A stretch of 13,537 bases of DNA. Origin: Diatrype stigma. Lineage: Eukaryota; Ascomycota; Sordariomycetes; Xylariales; Diatrypaceae. The position numbers were made by a program, and so were the translations under genes. Within the stretch, counting starts at the first letter, position 1. The number at the start of each line of letters is the position of its first letter. A model generated the notes under the pieces. That model searched no databases. It was not told the DNA's origin and saw only the letters and a program-made list of their open reading frames with translations. Below, one piece after another: positions 8,257 through 13,537 of this stretch. The stretch is from assembly GCA_022225965.2 (NCBI GenBank), contig JAKJXP020000221.1, positions 1 through 13,537 on the forward strand, given 5' to 3'.

Positions 8257-9297
8257 CACATTCTCGCCGTAAAATCCACCACCATGCTGGCCAACACCCC
8301 CGGACGCCATGCAGGCCAAGCAGACCCCGCCGCCGTAGACGCGGGTATGGCGTTTCCAGCCTGCTCCCGAGTCGTCCGTCAGCGATATAATTTCGCCCTT
8401 CACGTCGATCTCCTGCTTCGGTTGCTGCTGCTGTTGCTGCTCGAACGACACATGGGGAGCCAGCGGCAGGATCGGGCTCGAGGAGGGAAACGAGCTCGGG
8501 GAGAAAGACAGCGGCGGCGGCGGTGGCGGCGCGTGCTGGTCTGAGACCTCGCCGCCGACATCAGTGAAGACCCGAGGAGGTGAGTTGATTGGTAGCGTTC
8601 TTGTGTAAGACTTGCGTCTGGGAGTTGCCGCTGGGGTGGTAGTCTGCGTAGTATCCAGGGCCGTGGAGGAAGAGTTCTCCGAGGACGACATGTAGTCCGG
8701 GTTTGGTTGGTCGAAGAAGCTCACGTCTAGGTCACCTACAACCGACACTGCTCCGCTGAGCCGTCGATTTTCGAACGGGAAGTTCCCCCTTGTGAGTGTC
8801 GGGGGTGTAAGTGGTGTAAGTGGCGGAGGCGGCGGAGGGCGGTACACTGCTTCCCTTCTCCCATCCTTTCTTGCGTGCCATGGTGATGAAACTGGAACGT
8901 GGTCCTCCTTGGGTCCGTCACTGTCTCCTGTTACCCCTGGTGTGTCCTCGCTTGTAGCATCGTGGGCCAGTTGTGGTTGGAAATCTGTTTTGAGATGCGG
9001 CCTTTCAGGCGGGTGGTTGGCTGACATGGCTATGAAGTTACTGCTGACTCCACGTGACTTCTCCGAGAGCCAGAGCCGCTGCTGGTCAAGTGCCGCCGAG
9101 ACTACGCTGGTGGGTAGCGTTCCGGGCCGTTTTATATGTTTCTTTCTTCTCCCTACCAGAGAGCGCAGTGTGACAAAAAAGGAGATCCCGAGGGCGGTCA
9201 ATAAGAGGCTGTATATAACCGTAGGATGGTTTGGTAACAACCCCGGGGAAGCATTGTTTTGACCGGGAGTTGGTTGGTGGTGACTGACTAGCGGCAT
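8236..9297 (-). CDS. Single-pass membrane protein of unknown function, conserved-type C-terminus
   Basis: A single uninterrupted frame of 353 codons starts at ATG 9297 (A at -3) and ends at TAG 8238-8236. Residues 26-47 form one hydrophobic helix, followed by a basic stretch GRRKKHIKRP at 49-58, so by the positive-inside rule the long C-terminal part should face the cytosol. The middle is low complexity and probably disordered: proline runs at about 154-159 and 257-262, a Ser/Thr-rich part at 204-225 and a glutamine run at 287-292. The last 41 residues are different in kind: GWKRHTRVYGGGVCLACMAS at 313-332, with a C-x-x-C at 326-329, then GGFYGENVRPEDRR to the end. I recall similar endings in uncharacterised sordariomycete proteins, but no function is known to me. 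GC-rich codons and the length of the frame argue strongly that the gene is real. Confidence 0.82.
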   Translation of the reverse strand: MPLVSHHQPTPGQNNASPGLLPNHPTVIYSLLLTALGISFFVTLRSLVGRRKKHIKRPGTLPTSVVSAALDQQRLWLSEKSRGVSSNFIAMSANHPPERPHLKTDFQPQLAHDATSEDTPGVTGDSDGPKEDHVPVSSPWHARKDGRREAVYRPPPPPPLTPLTPPTLTRGNFPFENRRLSGAVSVVGDLDVSFFDQPNPDYMSSSENSSSTALDTTQTTTPAATPRRKSYTRTLPINSPPRVFTDVGGEVSDQHAPPPPPPLSFSPSSFPSSSPILPLAPHVSFEQQQQQQPKQEIDVKGEIISLTDDSGAGWKRHTRVYGGGVCLACMASGGVGQHGGGFYGENVRPEDRR

Positions 9298-12200
9298 AGT
9301 TGCTGTTTAAGGAAGTCCAGCTAGTACGTTACTTTGAAGCTGTGCCGTGCCGTAAGGGACCGGGGGTCTGCAATGTTTGTGGCTGCAGCAGTAATGACTG
9401 GGAGTCCGCAATGTGGAATGTGGGACAGGCTGGGGGATCGGAGATGATTTTTGGGGGGCCGAATTCCAAAGGATCCCGCTGACATGCAAACGGGGGCGGA
9501 TGGGGGCCACAATTGACCACAACCTTGGGTAGAGAGATGCTAGGGGCGTATGGGTGTCAAGGCTACCGACCCGGCAGCCTGGTGCGCAGATAGAGTGACG
9601 GGAGGCAGGTTAACGTTGCGGCCGATCTGATCACTTCAAACAGCGCTGACTTGGCGGCTTCCGACCTACACGCGCATAGGACAGGATCTGTAAGTACGCG
9701 TTTATGGGCATGAGCGCTGAACCGGCCGAGGAGAACACGGAATTACAAAATGGGTGCCTTCGGTGATCTCATTCACCGTCAGTCATGCAAGGGACACGAT
9801 AGATATATTGCTGACAAGAGGCATTGATGTATAATCCGACTGTTCACAAATCTCCTGCTCGGTAGCAGAGGAAGCAGTAGCAGCTTATATAAGTATCATT
9901 ATTCCGTGGCCGTCAGATCTGGGCCAGCAGCCGAGCTTATGAGGACTGTCTTATAGGAGGACAAGCACGGCACCAACCAACCAACCTGACCATGTCCCGT
10001 CCCACACTCTTCTAGTACCTAGCTCGCCAACGGGAAGGATGCACATATGTATAACATGAGGGAGTGGAGTTGGTCTAAAAAGCAAAGTGGGATACTTCCG
10101 AGTGTCGTGGCTGATGGGCAGGATGGGCGATTGGATGTGGAGAGCCAGTTGATTTCCTATTCGAGTAGGGCAACACGGAAGTAACCCATTCTCAGTCAGC
10201 CTCAAAAGTCGAAGCTGCACGAGGATGAGGGCGGTGGAGCCAATACTTTATTTCATCTACCTGCCTCATACGGGTCTGGCATGTCCATTAGAACGAGCCA
10301 TTGGGCGAGACATGGTCGTCGCGGAAACGGAAAGTGCTCGACGAAAGGCCCCGACTCCCGAAAGCCACGAGCGGCGGCGCAGGCAGCATGTGCTTGTTAC
10401 TATGTAGTTACTTGGGTGGATAGGCTGACTTATTAGAACTAGGTGCTGTGTATACCTATCCTAGCACCAACACGAGCCGAGCGGCGAAGAGGACGTCAGA
10501 CTATGTGGAGAGACAAAGGTGAGATAGCAGGGAGAAGGCGAGAAAACGAAATGGCTCTTAACGTATACGTTACACGCTATGCTCGCGAGTAGTGTAGTGG
10601 ATATCATCAACTATGAACTACGCCCTGCGCTACGCCGCGAACAGGGGCCACGATACCTGCACCGCAGCTGTGAGATGGCGTACATACCTACGCCATGAGC
10701 GGCAAATTCGTAAACATTGCCTATCACACTAATATTGTCATGAAATGCACCGAATACAGTTCACCTCACTCCCCTCGCAAGTGCGGTTGCCAAGTTGGAA
10801 GGCTGGGAATGTAGTGTGGCGATGTCGGAAAAGCCTGGCATTGGCATGGTGGGGAAGAGTTAGACGAGTCGACAAGGTAGGGGAAAACCCTGAAGAGCTG
10901 GCCTGCCGCATACATATCACTTACATGCGTACATACCTACGTAGGGACCGGTAGTTCTTAGCGAGTGGTATACGTAATTGATGGCGAATGGAATGGGGAA
11001 GAAAGCAGGAATGCGAGCAAGTTGAATAGCTGGCGATTGTTGGAAGTACTTCGTACTTCGTACTATACGTGGACTCCGTTGATCACGGCCCCTGTCAGTT
11101 TTCAGCCCAGAAAGAATTCAAGCCTACGAATAGGGTCGTTGCAGGCAGTCTCTTTAGATAGTTCTGTATGGGCCTACATAATACAGTAGCGAGCAGGTAG
11201 TTATACTATAATAGACTGGGGGGTTGCTGATGCACGAGTGTGGAGTTTCTGCAAGAGGGTGTGCCTATACCTACATACATAGTCTCGGGTACGGTATTCT
11301 GGAATGACATATCCTGCCGGCTATAGGACGGATGTCTTCGGATGAGGTTGTTAAGTCGATGTCTGCTTCTTTCTGTTTGCATGCCAAGGCTGAACCTGAA
11401 CCTTACCTAAGTACATAGCATGTGCATAATCGCGTCGCACAAAGTACGTTATCTGATCTTCCCGTGATCATCAATTCGGGAGTGCGCGGAGTATTGGCAT
11501 TTACATGTGGTACCCGACACACGTACGTACGTAGGCGTGAGATCTAAGTAGAGATCTCCAAGGGCCCTTGACCCTGCATGAGTGCCACACTAATAAGGCT
11601 AACATCATGTTGGACCGCCAGAGTGAGCTGAGGAACAGGGGGTTGAGGGAGGGGTGAGGTGGCTGAAATAGTTTAGGGTCGGTGATGATGGTTGCGTAGC
11701 ACGGGTTGTGTAGCACGTGAGCGGGGGGATGGACGACTTCTGTCAGGCCCGAGTGTGGTTGGAAGATATCTATTTGGTGGATATGCTCCAGACACACCTA
11801 TACTATGTGATGGAGTATTGCAGAGTCCTTTACACCCCGGGCAGCTTCATCTCATTTAGCCCGTGCAAGCATTGAAAACCGCTAAGGAGAAGTGCCGAGT
11901 GGAAGAGGCCGTAGTCGTGATGATACATAAGTACCATAACCTGTAATCCCTCTCATCTGGCCCGGGGGATGCCCGGAGACAATGGCTGCAAATCGGCCGC
12001 AAGTGTGATTGAAGGACTGTGGCCGATGTTAAGATATGACGCCACGGCCATGTTCAGAACATCCATTCAGCTGACTTGTGGTGAGCCTCACTGACGCCAC
12101 GCCTTCACGAGTCCGAGCTAACAGGTGGAGTTAACGGGCCTAGCGATCTATCGAGTTTAAACCTGAAGCTTGGAAGTCGGAACAGAGACCGTACCTAGGT

Positions 12201-13537
12201 AACAGGTCGACTCTATGAACCGTAAACGGTGGCACTGCATAGTAGGTACAGACCGAAGTCACGCGCATTACAAGGAATTTCGTTCCTTCTTTCCTTCTTT
12301 TAGCCACTGTTCATATCGTATTAGTTACGCTGTGCCGCTGCGGCAAAGTGCGTCCTGATAGTAGTGTCTTGTTGCTCAGCAGCCCAATCATCATATCATG
12401 ACAAGTGAACCCCTGCAGCCCCGGCACCAAGACTTATATTTACTATGGTAGGAGCCTCACAATCGACATGGTACGCATTGTCCCTGGGTTCCTTATATAT
12501 ACAGCCCACATTGATATATTGGGTACGAAATATGGACATCTTACGGGATCATTTAGCGGCTGTTGGCAGTTGCAGCATCTATACAGGATATCCTGATACA
12601 TACTTACCTGTGGATAGTACCAGCTCCTTAATAAAGCATGGCATGTTTGTCGCAGCATTGTGTGAATCTATCAGGTCATGCGAAACCAGAAACCCAACGA
12701 CGTGACAAAGTCTACATTCCAAGCGAGACTCATCAATCAAGTACTTCATTAATGGAATGCCTTCCCAGGTATGAATCGGATGACGGCTATGCAAGATGAT
12801 CACACGGGAGGCGCTTACCTCATGTGTGATTCGTGTAACCTCAGACGTAGGGTTGGTTATAAGCAATGCCATTGCTTTTCAACATACCCTCGTTTGAGAA
12901 AGTAGCCGAGTCAAAATAGACGTCGCTAATTAACTACTCTGATTTGCTGCTTTTGTTGCATGAGGGGTAAGGACCAGGTGGGCGGGTAACACAACCCATG
13001 ATGGACCTTCACTAGCCATGTCCTTACCAAGGTACGAAGTACTATATACTCGAAGCAGATCCTATCATACGTCCCCCGATTAGAGAATACATGAGAGATT
13101 ATTAGAAAATTATATAACATATGTGCGTATCAGCCTGCAACCCGCCCCTCCCCCCCTGGTTCTATTGCTTTTTGAATGCGAATGGATACTTCCGGTAGTC
13201 CTGCGAAAAGGCTCCGTGGCCCATTGGACCCACGTGCAGAGAGATTCTTGCTGGGCCTAGGGATGGAGAAGCTCGATTGGTGAAAATCAGGACGCTCGTA
13301 GCCAATGAACCAACAGTTTGGTTGCCCCTATCGGAAATGTTCCATGTATCATGTATGAGGCAACTGACAACCACCCAGCCTTTTCTTTCTTTTGTTCCCG
13401 TAGCAGTATTGTTGGAAGTTGGAATAGAAAGCTTTCTTTGTACGTCGGATGACCAAAGAATTCCGACAATGCCAGGATGCTAAGATCTCCCCGGCCCCCC
13501 TTCCCCCCTGTTCACTACATGGATAGCTACCCCCCCC
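9298..13537. other. Gene-poor region of about 4.2 kb
   Basis: The first few hundred bases are presumably the promoter and 5' leader of the minus-strand membrane protein; several CCCC/GGGG words (for example CTGGGG near 9429) are present. Beyond that no gene is supportable. The longest frames (11501-11797 and 12579-12872, both minus) have neither a domain nor fungal-type codon bias, although the latter contains two donor-like GTAAG words. Visible local features are a TACTTCG tandem at about 11046-11063, a CGTACGTACGTA stretch at 11522-11533, and pyrimidine runs at 12283-12302, 13142-13158 and 13487-13507. The window ends in seven C residues. Confidence 0.55.
11045..11064. repeat. Short tandem repeat based on TACTTCG
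   Basis: AGTACTTCG is followed by TACTTCG and TACTA, so the 7-bp unit is present about two and a half times. The 12-mer AGTACTTCGTAC at 11045-11056 recurs in inverted orientation at 13031-13042. Such words are frequent in intergenic DNA of some hypocrealean and other ascomycete genomes. Confidence 0.5.

Noticed and set aside
8792..9262. A 156-codon plus-strand frame
   Set aside because: It lies wholly inside the minus-strand membrane-protein gene and is glycine-rich only because it is antisense to proline codons.
11501..11797. A 98-codon minus-strand frame
   Set aside because: It opens on GTG rather than ATG, has no coding-type composition and resembles no family.
12579..12872. A 97-codon minus-strand frame with an ATG start and two donor-like GTAAG words
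   Set aside because: No recognisable domain and ordinary, unbiased codon use. No splice arrangement gave a family-like protein, and the faint likeness of its first 25 residues to adenylate-forming enzymes is not strong enough to name.

Overview
The window looks like nuclear DNA of a filamentous ascomycete (Pezizomycotina, probably a sordariomycete). The basis is short spliceosomal introns with GTAAGC or GTAAAC donors and a CTAAC branch site, GC-rich codon use in real exons against a background of roughly 48-50% GC, and recurrent TAGGTA / TACTTCG-type words in the non-coding DNA. No bacterial operon, tRNA, rRNA, CRISPR array or recognisable transposon was found.

Layout. (a) 1-759 is non-coding, with a few CGG/CCG words that could be zinc-cluster binding sites. 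(b) 760-1195 holds two same-strand gene relics about 50 bp apart: the first ~79 residues of an MFS transporter of the allantoate/anion-cation symporter type, stopped inside the first membrane helix, then about 30 residues of the C-terminal end of a short-chain dehydrogenase. (c) 1404-2913 on the minus strand is an intact three-exon metal-dependent amidohydrolase of 429 aa with all expected metal ligands. Its upstream region, to about 3210, contains a CCAAT/TATA element and a dense group of CGG/CCG and GATA words. (d) About 3250-8235 is a gene desert with one A/G-rich low-complexity tract. It holds a few short frames that look faintly coding but match nothing I recognise. (e) 8236-9297 on the minus strand is an intact single-exon gene for a 353 aa single-pass membrane protein of unknown function. 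It has proline and glutamine runs and a distinctive C-terminal block. (f) 9298-13537 is another stretch without a supportable gene, ending in poly-C just as the window begins in poly-G.

How the parts relate. The amidohydrolase and the transporter/dehydrogenase relics converge tail to tail. This could be what remains of a small catabolic or metabolite-processing cluster (uptake, redox step, hydrolysis) of which only the hydrolase survives; that is inference. The membrane protein at 8236-9297 has no visible link to it. The most solid results are the two intact genes and the exon structure of the amidohydrolase. The most interesting one is the MFS/SDR relic pair. I did not find a convincing new multi-gene system.
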